This document shows, in pieces, positions 11,057-23,300 of a DNA stretch of 64,000 bases. A model generated the notes under the pieces. It was not told where the DNA came from. It saw only the letters and a program-made list of their open reading frames with translations, and did no database searches. The stretch is taken from contig NC_092365.1 of the NCBI RefSeq assembly GCF_030848805.1, positions 15,588,486 to 15,652,485 on the forward strand. Direction: 5' to 3'. Position numbers and translations under genes: made by a program. Every line of letters starts with the position of its first letter. Within the stretch, counting starts at the first letter, position 1. Origin of the DNA: Temnothorax longispinosus. Its lineage: Eukaryota; Arthropoda; Insecta; Hymenoptera; Formicidae.

Positions 11057-11404
11057 CAGTACGAGTATGTTATTAATTACAAAACTCGCTAGCGTTATAT
11101 TTGTATATTTTTAAGAGCCGGGGGTCGTAATTTAAGTCAACTCAAAAAGACGTAATATGTTAAGAGAATTTTAATGCTCTGTCTCCTTCCTATTTATAAC
11201 GTAAACGAATGAGCGAGAAAGCATGTTACACAGTTATAGTTTGAATATACGATGAATTATATTGTGCTACAAGAGGATTATACGTACTTTAATCTGCAAC
11301 TCGAAATACTCGCCACAGAACGGGTTGATGAAGTAAATCTACTGTATATAAAACAGAAATTAATCGTGAAAACATTTTCTTACGTGTTAAATCATATCAC
11401 TTAA

Positions 11405-11678
11405 CCCTTTGAGTACGTAACAATACTGAATGTTCTGCGAATGGTCGGAACTCAGCTGGCGATAAAAAACAATGTTCTTTTTCACATCGAGCTTGAATAT
11501 CGAGAGATTGCGTGACATATAACTGAATTTACTAAAAATACTTGCCTTTTCTGCAATTATACTTCTGATATTATTTATTTATACATATTTTTATATACAT
11601 GAGTTTATTTGTACATAAATTATCTCGTAGATAAATTAAAAAGGAAATGCGTTGAACGCATCCACGGTATTCAAAGGG
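11405..11678. mobile_element. Degenerate MITE-like element
   Basis: The left end is TTAA followed by CCCTTTGAGTACGT. The right end reads ACGGTATTCAAAGGG, which is its inverted counterpart with one mismatch and one extra base. About 274 bases, no coding capacity. The right flank (CTAC) does not preserve TTAA, so the superfamily and exact border are uncertain. Confidence 0.4.
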
Positions 11679-12047
11679 CTACGTATTTAACGCTTTTATA
11701 CTCAGAAACATGATATTTCGTAAATTTATGTGATCTTACTTTGCTATGTTAAGCTTGACTGATTAATAGACTTTCTAGATTTTTTTTCATAATGTCAATT
11801 CAATAGCTTCCATCCTCTACTCGACCAAGTCATTCCGATTAATGATTTTTTATATATGCAGCAATCTTTTTTGTTATCAAGTACCGATAAATACTCTACT
11901 TGGGGGTAGTGAGCGTTAACAATAATTAATTGTAATCTCATGAAAATAAGCATGAATTTCAAATGGGATATGTGGAGATTGAGATGTTAAGCGATGTATA
12001 TACATTTTTTAGATCTGTAAATATTGGTACAAACGATGCGTATATAT

Positions 12048-12053
12048 AATAAA
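12048..12053 (+). terminator. Possible DENND6 polyadenylation signal
   Basis: AATAAA in an AT-rich stretch about 1 kb after the DENND6 stop. No earlier canonical AATAAA is obvious in the 3' region, but variants such as ATTAAA or AATATA were not excluded. Confidence 0.35.
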
Positions 12054-12433
12054 AATTTATTTTAATACATATATATAAGATGAATTATTATATTTATATC
12101 TACAATTTTTACATGTAAAACACTTGGTATAAGCGTTATAAAATGAAACCGTTAAAGCCTTTTTCCGCTAAAGCTTTTATTTACTATATTTTACTAGAAC
12201 AGTATATTTCGTAATTAGGTATCGCAGCTGCGAACGACGTGCGTAGGGTAGAAGAATCATTAGCTTATAAGAGGTAATATTATATTTTATTTTATTTCTT
12301 ACTTTTTTATTGTTACATTCTCCCAATTACATTAATAATTTTTTTTTCAATAGTTTTATCTTAATGCGTCATTATATTCTCATTATAATATCCATAATAT
12401 ATTATCATACTTTCAATAGAGTCTCAACAACAC

Positions 12434-12487
12434 ATACATATATGTATATATTTGTCATACTTGCGACAAATATATACATATATGTAT
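12434..12487. repeat. Perfect 23-bp stem inverted repeat, AT-rich
   Basis: Arms 12434-12456 and 12465-12487 are exact reverse complements (ending TATATTTGTC/GACAAATATA) around the 8-base loop ATACTTGC. More TATACATATA-type palindromes follow to about 12532. It lies between the DENND6 and Sap47 3' ends. It could be a hairpin-forming microsatellite or a structured 3' UTR element. Confidence 0.8.
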
Positions 12488-12532
12488 TCATCCATATGTA
12501 TACATGTATACATATACATATATGTATATATA

Positions 12533-15310
12533 GGTATCGGGTGTATGTTCATTTTCTTTTTTTTTATGAGTGTGAATGCACAGTACCGTAAGATAGCTTT
12601 ATTACACAATTAATTCACAGAGTTCACTTTTTATTATTCTGCCGAAGTACACCTCGATTTCTGGCCATCGCGTTTATCTCCTGTCGCTTTCGCGGAAGGT
12701 AGGACGACGGAAAATTTCTGCGCGCGGAAAATTTAACGTCATAATATAAATCTCGCGTGTTTTTTTTTATCTCACTTCGGCCGGTATGCCAAGAAAGAGA
12801 GAGAGAGAGGAAGGGAGAGAAAGGTGGGGCATTCTCTTTCTCGTGACTTTTGTATTTGTACAGTCGAAGGAATCGGGAGGGAGAACGAACGGGCTCGAGA
12901 ACCCGTGCGTAATAATAAAGAGAACGGATAAATGCGATTATCGCCTTTGCATTACTTCGACAGACTTAGGCCTGGGTGAATTGCGCCTCCTTAAGTAAAT
13001 CTTACAAGACTTCGCCTATATCGACTAAAACACGAATGGAAACTTTACAACGAGCTCTTCTTCTTTTGGGAAAAGATGAACGTGGATGTGAAGCAGCGTT
13101 TTTTTTTTCTCTCTTCGTAGGGCTTGCGCGCCCGCGGGGTCACAGCCGGACGCGAGCGGACTTTTTCTCGGATTGCGTGAGAGAAGTATTGATATAATAA
13201 TACATAATATAGCCGCTCGCCGTGCGGTTTCTGGAGAAACGATCTCGTCGCATTACCGCGATGCTCCTTTACCTCGGGGAGGGGGAGGGAGGTGGCTACT
13301 CAAAAAGAGGGGTAGAAAAAGTCGTGGCGTTATAAATTGACCGAAAACCCGGACTCTCGGCGCACGATGCAAAACGAATGTCTCGACGGGAAACGCAAAT
13401 TGCTCCTCGCTCGACGGTTTATTATTCCCCGAAGCAGGATTTATAGTGAGTGACGGGAACCTTTCGAGATCTACAAAATAAGAATCTAATGCGCAAGAAT
13501 CCGCCTCTGTGCCGATGCATTATTACTCTGGTGCTTTCCGCGAACGCAAATACTCTTATATTTTCATACATTTAACGATGGATGTAACGACCCGATCCAC
13601 ATTGAATGCCACTTTCGTAACAGAAATCGTCAGTCAGACGATCCGCATTTAGCATTTAAGTGTACGATAAAAATACGCGCGACGGTATCTTATTTCACAT
13701 TTCATCCGCTAAGACTTATTACAGGCAATTAGATGCAAATAATATAGAACCGTATAAGAATAGTAATTAAATTTGCGGGTCCATGCTCTCTTCTCCCCAC
13801 TATAAATCCAGTTGTCTTCAGTCGTTCGCTTCGATCCGACGTTTGTTCACCTTTTCGCGCGTGTCTCGCGTTCTTCTGCGTTTTATCATTCGTGCCATTG
13901 GCATTACGATAATGATCTCTCGTCATGTCGTTATTTGATGCTATACGTCAGCACTCGAACGCGACAGATCTTTCTTACGGCCTGAACTAAATCCGTTTGT
14001 CTGCACGGAGAAGATATCCCTGTCGTATTCTTCTTTAGAAGCGTACGAGGATGCGTGCTATTCCGTACGATTTATCAATACTCAATATTCGGTAAATCGC
14101 AGTTTCGCGTTAACGCGAGATTTTATTGTCGCAAGAATATCTCCCCGTCTGCGAAAGTTCAACTGTTTCTTCCTGTCTCTTCCGTTGGCAGGGGACGATT
14201 GGACGGTATGTCGCACGGAGAACAATGTTGCACCGCGCGACCTCCGGGAACGTGCGCGATCGAAACTGAAAAACCTTTATTCCCGCAGGCGTGTTTTACA
14301 AAGTTACAAATGAAACAGCGCAGTATATGCTCCATATGGAGTTTTGTCAATGCAATGATTTATTATTACGATATTTCATCCGTACAGACAACGCGAACAT
14401 GTCATACTTACAGCGAATAATTCACTTTGACACAATACAAACAACGCATAACGGAACACTTCCATAACAAGAACAAACTTAAAAACGACACATTCTCCCT
14501 TCAACATCGTCATCGTCGCTATCGTCGTCGTCGTCGTCGACGACAATCCTCGCATCTTATCTACAGGTTTCGCCAGAAATGTACATAGAACTGAACAAAA
14601 GACATCGCTAAAATCTAGTGCCTTCCCGCTTTCCCAGTCATAGGATATTTCGCGCAGAGTCACAACGAGTGCGTTAAATTGCAGATATTATTAAGCCGGT
14701 TCTTTATCTTTAACATGCTTTCGTAGACTATATCGATTCGCGATCGGCAATAATTGCTGGCAATTAAGAACGAAAAGCGCCGTTGCGATAAAACGTCAGT
14801 TTGCGAAGAAGGAACGGCGATCAATGACGCATTTGCGTTTCTGACGCTTTGGAACATTTTACTTGCGCGATCTGGAAACTTTATAATATATTTAAAAATT
14901 ACGAAACAGCTTTTGGACACCGCAGGTCCGCAGAAAATGCGTCACCGATCGTCGCAATCGTCGACCCGCGCTCGAAACGGTGTCCTTCGGCACACGGCAG
15001 TGTAATTTATCTTGAAAAATCGTCGATCCTTCGACCACGATGAGGAACATTCGTGTACGAACAATCGAATTCCCGCGCACCTCCATCGACCATGCCTCAA
15101 ATTAATTTTACTTTAATATCACACAACTTTGAAGATATTTGTCATTATAATCAATATTATATTCTCGGACAAGAGCGCCCGATAATTGACATAAGCTTGT
15201 GGTGTTAATTAATTCATATGTTTCCCAGCATCCATTTTTCTCTCTCCGCAGCTACAACAACCGGATGTTATTCCGCAAATTCGGAGATGGAAGCACGAAG
15301 ATTCATACGA
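12533..15310 (-). other. Probable Sap47 3' UTR or downstream region
   Basis: No supported gene. The stretch alternates between AT-rich DNA and CpG-bearing blocks (12640-13460, 13780-14360) with a (GTC)n tract. Sap47 ends at 16721 on the minus strand; neural genes often have 3' UTRs of several kb, so part of this could be transcribed. Short open frames here show no domain. Confidence 0.35.
14505..14544. repeat. (GTC)n trinucleotide microsatellite
   Basis: Interrupted CAT/CGT units run into six GTC units and then GACGAC. Simple repeat, not in a supported coding frame. Confidence 0.8.
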
Positions 15311-15566
15311 ATATACAGGGTGTAACAGGATACATGACACAAACTTTAGGGGGTGATAGGGGTCTCACCAAAAGAATCAATTTTTGTTAAGGAACCCGTG
15401 TCCTCGGACGCTTTCTTGAAGAGCTACTTGTCTTTGTTCAGGTCACTTATGAGACAGGCAATCGGTCGCACGACAACATTGCGCGTGACGTCTGACGAGA
15501 CTAGTTTACACGTTCCTTACCTACCACCCTCTAAAGTACCCATGGGTACTGTTACACCCTATATAT
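15311..15566. mobile_element. MITE with CAGGGTGTAAC termini
   Basis: The left end has ATATACAGGGTGTAAC and the right end GTTACACCCTATATAT, inverted relative to each other. Homology continues inward for about 45 bases per arm with substitutions (left TTTAGGGGGTGATAGG, right inverted TTTAGAGGGTGGTAGG). About 250 bases; no transposase; flanked by TA-rich sequence. The superfamily is not decided, but TA/TATA flanks are compatible with a Tc1/mariner-like origin. Confidence 0.65.
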
Positions 15567-16720
15567 TTGACGAAAAGTACAATTGTACGAATACGTGAGA
15601 GTCTTTCTTTCTTTTTTCGCCACCAAGCCGTAAAACAGCAGTGATGGGCCATCATGTGTTCATCGTGCTCGAGGATCGTAAAGAAGGTGTGCTTTCCTTT
15701 TCGAGAAATTAAAAAAAGAAACGAAAGAAACACGACGGGGAGACCTCTCGTTTCTATCTCTCTGGCTTTATACAGTCGTGATCCCCACTTTTGCCGTTAC
15801 GACGGTGATTTTCCGTGTGTCGAGAATATTTCGTGCGGTTTCTGGCTTGTAGCCTGGCTCCTCCGTTTTATCCCGTTACGCTTCTCGAGGACGAGCCGAG
15901 CCTCAAAGAATCTCGCGTCGTCTTTACTCGCGCGTTTCTTTCCCTTAGGAGATCGGTGATGGATCGAAATAAGAGGAGTCCTTTTGAGATAGTCCCCCGC
16001 AACTACAGTCTCCCTACGAAAGGGCGGTATTCCATTTTATCCGGATTCATGCGGAGACAGTCGCGCAAACGAATCAAAATAAAAAATAACAAAACACGGG
16101 GACTATTCTCGCTTTTCCATGTAAAGAAGAAGCCAGTACGAATGCGAAAAGAATCCTATCGATAGTTAGATTTTCTACGTTTTCGAGATGAGATTGCCAT
16201 CCTTGAATAGCGCGAATTCTCCGTGCAACGAATAAAAGAGAATAAAATCGAAATCGGCGAGAGAAATTTATCGCTCTCGCCAAACTCGAGAGCCCCGCCT
16301 TCTTCTTACATGTTAAATCACGAGTATAGAACGAGCTGTTTTTGGATCAGATAGGGTATAACTAGGTAGGTTCTCCTTAAAAAAAACTAGCGTTACGATA
16401 TCGTGAAAATTAACGCCTGCACAATGTGCGCGTTTGAATCCATCGATCTCCCAGTAGCAAATGAAATAAGTCGATCGACGACTCGATCCTCGTCGAGTAT
16501 CGCTTCGTCCTTCGTTTCTCTCCTTCTTGCCACGATGTCCCCCGATCGGGAGATCAACGAGAGACTAACAATGTACAAAAGAAAGATTCGCGAGCTTCTC
16601 CGTATCAGAGAGAAAGTTCCAAATGCGAAAAACCAGCACACGCCGATCTCGCTGTTCGCGCGGGATCTCAACGTGGAGCGACCGACCCTCTTATCCGGTC
16701 ACGAAGAGGATCTCCCGGGC
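15567..16720 (-). other. Sap47: Sap47 proximal 3' UTR (probable)
   Basis: This region lies directly after the Sap47 stop codon on the minus strand. It has mixed composition and no recognisable domain in any frame; open frames on either strand look fortuitous. It is most simply 3' UTR. Confidence 0.45.
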
Positions 16721-16911
16721 TCACTTGAGGTCCTCGTCGTCCTCGTTGGCGAGCAGCTCGTCGATCTGCTTCTCCCAGTCATTATCGTTGACCGCGATGT
16801 CTTTTGTGGCCGTCGCGACGCTCCTCTCCTGGCCGCTGCCGCCGCTATTGCTGCCCGTTACAACCTCGTAATCCTTTAGCTCGGCCTCCAATTCACGTTC
16901 CCAATCTTCTT
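16721..16911 (-). CDS. Sap47: Sap47 terminal coding exon
   Basis: The acceptor CTCCGCAG precedes an exon that takes one base from the previous exon. It encodes EEDWERELEAELKDYEVV, a Gly/Ser spacer, then DNDWEKQIDELL and an acidic end EDDEDLK before TGA. Two DWE-x-x-(I/L)-type motifs lie about 38 residues apart. A 158-codon frame on the opposite strand (16403-16879) overlaps it and is a shadow. Confidence 0.9.
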
Positions 16912-17294
16912 CTGCGGAGAGGCACAAGCAGCGTTGTAGCTATTTTGCAGAGAGGGCCACACTCTGGTCTTGTTTGTCTGTCTGTTTCGTCTGTTTGTGT
17001 TTCCGCGCTGAATATCTGAGAGTTTCTTGCACACGGAAATCATTTTACGTGTATAAAGTGTGTATCTGTATGTGTATGTGTGTGCGCGTTGTGTGTGAAA
17101 GTATCAGGATTAGAGGGACAAAACTCAAATAACAGAACTGGAGAAATCAAAAGGGCTTGGAGAAAGAGAACACGAGAGCAACGAGAAGCGAGAGGGGAAG
17201 GCTTCGACGTTCACGTTTCGAAAGCTTTCGCTCTGAGCTTGGTTCGTTAAGCACGTTAAAGACAATGATATGTTAGTAGCCTGGGAAAGGGAAA

Positions 17295-17328
<34 letters not shown>

Positions 17329-20300
17329 CGGAGGAGATATTACACGATTATCGAGATATTACGCGATTACGATCGCGATCGTACGCTTTTCCTTTCTACG
17401 TTTCACGGACAACGACGACGACGACGTCTGTCACACGATCACCGACTATATAACTCTCTGGAAATTACCGCGAATTGCCGGGAGGAGTAGCTAGAGTTAA
17501 TCACGTTTCGCTTAACACGTACTCGTTACAAAAGTGGACTCACAATTACAAAAGTAATTAATCGGGATATCGCGGGACTTAAATGCCTTCGGGAATGCAA
17601 TTATCCGTTAGATGCGCTGTCGTGAGAATAATCCCCGTTTCGCTCTAAGCCAACGGTGCCCAAAGTTGTGCTGTAGATAGACCTGAAGCTATAAAACGGC
17701 AAAATCAATATTTCATGTACAGCAGTGTGTACAGAATAGCGTGTCGAATGTAAGAACAAGTAATATTAGTCCCAGAGGATCGCTGTGGAAACACAACCAG
17801 AATAAAAAAACATCAAAAAAGTGGATTTAATTTTCGGCGACCTGTAGCTCGCCCGAATGAAATTTTAAATAGCACGTACGATTCTCTCTTTTTTTTTTTA
17901 TTACAGTCACGCTAGTTTGAACGCAGCTTTTGGACACCGCCGCGCTAAAATAATCCGTCGTTCCAGCGCGAAATTATCTAACATCATCGTGCGTACGTTT
18001 AAAAATCGTACGGGAATAAACTAGTGATAGTAGGCATCAATAAATATTGGCGGTCCCTCTAGAGAAATATCTAATTCTTAAATAACATTCTCTTGCGGCG
18101 CATTTCAAGTCACATCGCTCGTCTCATCCCCCGTGATCCAACTAAAATGAGCTCATGGGTAATCCCAAGACGCAGCTTAAACGTTCCCGTATGCAGCCGT
18201 CTCTGAGGAAAGTAAATAAAAGAAAGTAATAAGGGGCGACGGTCACCTCGCCAAGACCTTCTTTTCGAAATAACACGAAATACTGAAAACGCTTCGCAAC
18301 ATGTTTTTGCGCGAAACCATTCCCCGTCTATCGATTCGTCCTTACCGTCCTTACACGCGCCCGGCGTCCAACTATGACAATCTCGATATCGCCGACGCGG
18401 AAAAGTCGTGCGGGGGGGAAAAAAATGTGCACCGAGTACACCGAAAGCCATAATTCAGTTGTCACCGACTTTTATCGGATGCGCGAAACGAAAGCGGATA
18501 ATCCGATATTTTCGCGCGCGTTTTTACGAGAATCTACGTAAAAATCTTCATCCATAAAACTGCACGTAAATATGCTATATTAAAAAAAGATAGGATGAAA
18601 TATAAATGCCATAAAGTGTGCGCGCGAAAAAAAATACTATTATTTTACTTTACCGTGTATCTCGCCTATTAGTTTACTTCACGATAATCTATCCTGCGCC
18701 TACGAATTCTTTATTTCTATTTTCCAATCAATTAATGTAAATATAAAGATAAAAGCGATGCAGCATATAGTGGAGGATCGTGAACTAAACAATACGTATG
18801 GAATGTGCACGATTTTTCCAACTAAAAAAAAAAAAGAAAAATAAAATAAAATAAAAAAATAAAAATCAAGTTTGCTTTCACTACGCGATAAAATACTATA
18901 TAAAACGTACGTACAAAATTGAGGCGCAAGTGTCATGTCACCATTAAATGAAACGATTTCAGATGAGCAATCTATCCGATCACCGTAATACTGCTAAACA
19001 TCGACGTTTCTCGCGATACTAACTCTTAACTCTTAAATGCGCAATTTTTCGTAGCATTCTGAGTATTTTTTAAAATAAATAATACTGCTTAAAGAATTCT
19101 AAAAAAAATGTTCAAGTTCTTTACTAATTTGAATCCTTTTTTTTTGTCAACTCTTTGAACTTTTTTTTACCCTTTTTGTGTTCTAACAAACAACCAATAT
19201 ATTCAGAACTTCGTAAGAGTACACAGAACATTGAGAAATTACAGAACATATATGCAAAGCTGCGCACTTAAGAATTAACAGAAGAACGAAATTCTTAACG
19301 CTACTTCGATAATTCACGGGACGCGCGACTTCGCATCGCCGCGGGCGGGCGTTTTACCGATCACAAAGGTACGTTCGCTTTGTCGTTTCTGTTTCCGACG
19401 GGCACTTACAGACGCGTCTCTCGCGTAAATCTTCGCGATAGACGCATACAAATCGCTCGTCGGGGCACGTTTACGTTTCTAAACCCAATCGTTTGTCGTC
19501 CGCGTGGAAAAATTCGCCGCGCGCGTAATTAATTTATCCCGTTCTGCCTTTCCCCGATGGACGATCGGGGTGCCGCGCAAAACGCATCGCAGCCAGCCGC
19601 TCTTTTTTTCCCCCGAAAGAAAATCGCTACAATAGCTACACCACCCACGAGAGTGCCGGGCACCAGCGGTATTATAGCTCGTTTCCCGGTAAAACACGTA
19701 TTGTCATTCAACGAATTTTACAGCGGCGCGATAAAAAAAATCCGAACGTCCTTCACCGATAACCCAGCTCTCGCGAAAGCGTCTCTCGTCCCACACAATT
19801 TCGGATTTTCATCTCTGATATATCTTTTGAGAATCTGCCGTTATTTTTTTTTGCACGAGATCTGATTATTCGTAGAGGACATTGCGTGATATCGCGAGGA
19901 GGAAATCGCGGGGAAAAATTTCGGATTAAAAAGTATCGCGCCGCCGTCTTTATATTTTATTTTTAGCTATAGTATATATATTTATACATATATTTCTCTT
20001 TTATTTTTTTCCTTAGGTCTGCATTTAATTAATCTCTTACGAAGATATACCTATAATTATAAGTTCGCAGTTTGCGCAACGTAATCCCTCTCGCGTTTCA
20101 TCAATAACTGCGATTATACTTCCCGATTTGTTTATTTTTATTCGATCGTTTCTGTGTTTAGTTATATGCTTTACAAAGACACGGAGAGAATCGAGAACAG
20201 GCTAGATTAATTGGAATTGATATAGAGAGAAGAGAAAGAGAGAGAGGTAACAGCAAAACGGTCAAACATACAGAGACACGTAGCCGAATATCTTTTCGCC

Positions 20301-23300
20301 ACTGATTCCGCTCGTATATGTTCGTTATTTTCTTTCTCGTTCTTCGTTCTCTCGCGGAACCTCCCTTTTGTTGTTGTGTTCGCGTCTGTTTTATTCATTA
20401 TGTTCGCGTATGTGCGCACAACGTTCGACGTGACGATCTTTTGTTTGTCCATGTTTCCGTTTCTCTTTCCGCCGCGTTTCATCTTCGATTTTCGCAATTC
20501 GACGAGCCCGGCGTGCTTCTGACTTGGGGCTGGGAAAAAATTCCCGAAATACGTCTACTCGACATAAATATTCAAAACAAAAAAATACCACATTTAATAC
20601 TTTCGAAATTAAAGTTCCGCGTTTACAATACTTTTCTCTCTTTTTCGAATTTTTGCCCGGCCCCGACGCTGTTCGCCAACAGCATTTCACGTTACCCAAA
20701 TCGATTCTCAATTCCTCGTCAGCTGGTGAATTATCTCCGAACTCATTACCGATTCGGGTATTGGCGTTTAATGGCGATCAGTGCGACGACCTCGCAGTGT
20801 GACGGTAATAACAACGATGATATTCGCAGCACAATCACGCGGCATTACCACGCCATATACGTTTCTCTCTCGGTTTGCTTAATCCCGCTGCGAAACACGC
20901 GTTACAGTGAACGTGCGCTGATTGCAAGCTTGTCTCGCCAAATACCGGAACTGAGCATCCTTGGATGCACCGTGACACGTGGATCCAAAAGGATCGCAAG
21001 GATCGCGCTTGTCCCGACGAGCCAACAACAGCTTGTCTCTCCTCGTACGTCGAGCATTCGTCAAAAGATATGGCTCTAATTGAAATATAAAAATGCCCGC
21101 AAGGCGGTGCCCGTTCAAGACATTTCTTCAGCCCTCTTCCACGTGAAAGTAACACACACGAGATTTTTATATAAATCGCCCGAGTATTCTCTAAATTCAC
21201 TAACGACACAGTACGAAAATCATCAGCAAGCTTTGTAACGCTACTTCACGTGAAAATTTGTCTCCACTAACACTAATTAAACTTATATGTCCCAATGACG
21301 GATCTAATCGCCTAAATGTTCTTAAATCGGACCTTGCAGTTTCTTACGTATGTTCACTTCGTTCCGGAGCCGTGGAGGGTGAGGAGGATGCGCTCCGTAT
21401 TTTTCACGCTGACTTCTTCATCGATTCGTAACTCGACGTCGCGTTTAATCGAGCTGATCCTTGCGACTGGCACGGGATCGCGTGGGCTGCCGACGATCGG
21501 AAACGGAACAAATATCCGCGAGGAAGGAACCATGTTCGTCCCGCGGAAACGTTGCCGGGAGAGGATGGCTTCACGATCGAACGTAACGGGAATAGAAAAT
21601 AACAAAGAGAAAAAGAAAGAGAACGAAAGACGAGGGACGAAAATAAAAGTTGGAAAAGGAAAGAGACGGCGAGAAGGGGTCCGGTATTGCAAGAACTGAA
21701 ATTGTCAGTTTTCGAGAGTGGGAAGCATGTATATCTCTGAGGGGTGTGCTTTGGATAATGGCATTTGGGGCGCACTCTCCTCTTCTTTTAGGCTGTTGAC
21801 AAAATAGAATGAAAAGCGGTCGTTTAGTTTCAGAGCGCCCATGTAAAAGAAAGAGAAAAAAAAAACCAGAAAAAAAGAGATGTTCAAACGCAACAAACGT
21901 TCAACATCGACAACGACGTGACGCACGTCGGAGGGCACACACGTCGTTGCCAAAACACTTAGAATTCGGAAACAAGCAATCCCTAAAGAAAGCACAGACA
22001 GGAAGATCGAAGGGATGTACAGAGAGAAGCTACGTAAGAAACGACACTAGCTTGGTGGTGGTGTAACACACTGAGAAATTAAGGTCAGGCTTTTCGCGCG
22101 GTGGCATTAATTTCATACTCACGAGGGGAATACTCTTGGACCGTGTCGTGGCACAGATCGAGCTCTCGCATCGATCACCTCGGTGACCCGTTTCCGTTTT
22201 GCTGGTGAGATCAATGAATGGTACGTAATCCCCCCCGCGGCAAGAAATAGTTTTCAAGAACCATCTCTCGGCCGACGACAAATTTCGCTATAACGCTTAA
22301 CAGGATGCAATTACCCGGAACGATTCCGCGTTTCTCCAAGACTACATTTGCAAGAGCTGTGTAACGGGCGTTTCGCTTGTCTATCAAATCATATTCGATG
22401 TAGATATCTTTATCCAATTTTGGTTGGTCCAATTAATGCAAGATTTGCAAATATACAATGACAAAAAGACTGCAACCGCGGATATTGTCAACGTTCATCT
22501 GTCATAAACTTCGCACGATTACTAATTCAATCTTGTTTGGTACCGTTCGTTAATCGCCAGCAAATAAGGAACAGGGTCCTTATCACGTAATTATGCAAAA
22601 TATCGTTGGTGGTCGTAACTAACGAAGACTAAGGGAACGGAAAATCTAAGGTTCTCTGGAAGTAAATCATTCTAGTTGGACAACGTAACGTCCGATCTGC
22701 CGTCATAGAAGTTCGGAAATTCTCATTTAAAAGGCAAATTCTGCGAGTACCGCAATCTATGCAGAGGCCAAGTCCTCCAGTTCTAGAATTACTCTCGTTT
22801 CTTGCGTCTGAGTCGACGAAGATTATCGCGGGGAAAAGCTGCGAGAATTAGTGATCGAGACGGCGAGATCGACAAGCGTCACATCTGACACGTGTGCGCG
22901 CGACAGAGAGAGAGAGTTAACGACGACCAACGATCAACGACTGACCTTTCGGCGGCTGCATCCCCAGCTTTTTCATCCCCTCTCGGACCTCCTCGAGGTC
23001 TGTGTCCGAGACCCTCATGGTATCGGATACGAACTCGTGACCTGGCGAATCGGCCAGCGCGCTGTTACTGCTCGCCGTCGTGACGCCGGTGGTGGTAGTC
23101 TGGCCAGTGGTCATTTGAACTGTTCGCAAGACAACACTGACGGCTAAACTAGACGGGTTGGGGTGCGCGTATGTATACGTGTTCGTGTACATGAGAAGAT
23201 GCGTGTCATTATGTACATTAGCGCGTATGTTTTTATGTATCTAATGCTATAACGCTAAGTCTACTGGAATCTGATTTCGCACGCAAACGATCAGCGATCG

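Larger units (their letters stand above)
11057..12433 (+). other. DENND6 3' UTR and downstream AT-rich spacer
   Basis: No coding signal. It contains a degenerate terminal-inverted-repeat element (11405-11678) and a plus-strand AATAAA at 12048. Dense TTTATT between 12280 and 12310 gives minus-strand polyadenylation-like signals that could end a very long Sap47 3' UTR. Confidence 0.5.
16912..22945 (-). other. Sap47: Sap47 intron (6.0 kb) before the last coding exon
   Basis: Bounded by donor GTCAGT at 22945 and acceptor at 16912. It is relatively rich in CpG and purine/pyrimidine tracts. It holds a (GA)n microsatellite and an unexplained 253-codon open frame on the plus strand (20318-21079). 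I recognise no additional exon. Confidence 0.55.

Noticed and set aside
16403..16879. 158-codon plus-strand open frame
   Set aside because: It is antisense to the real Sap47 terminal exon and is explained as a shadow of it.
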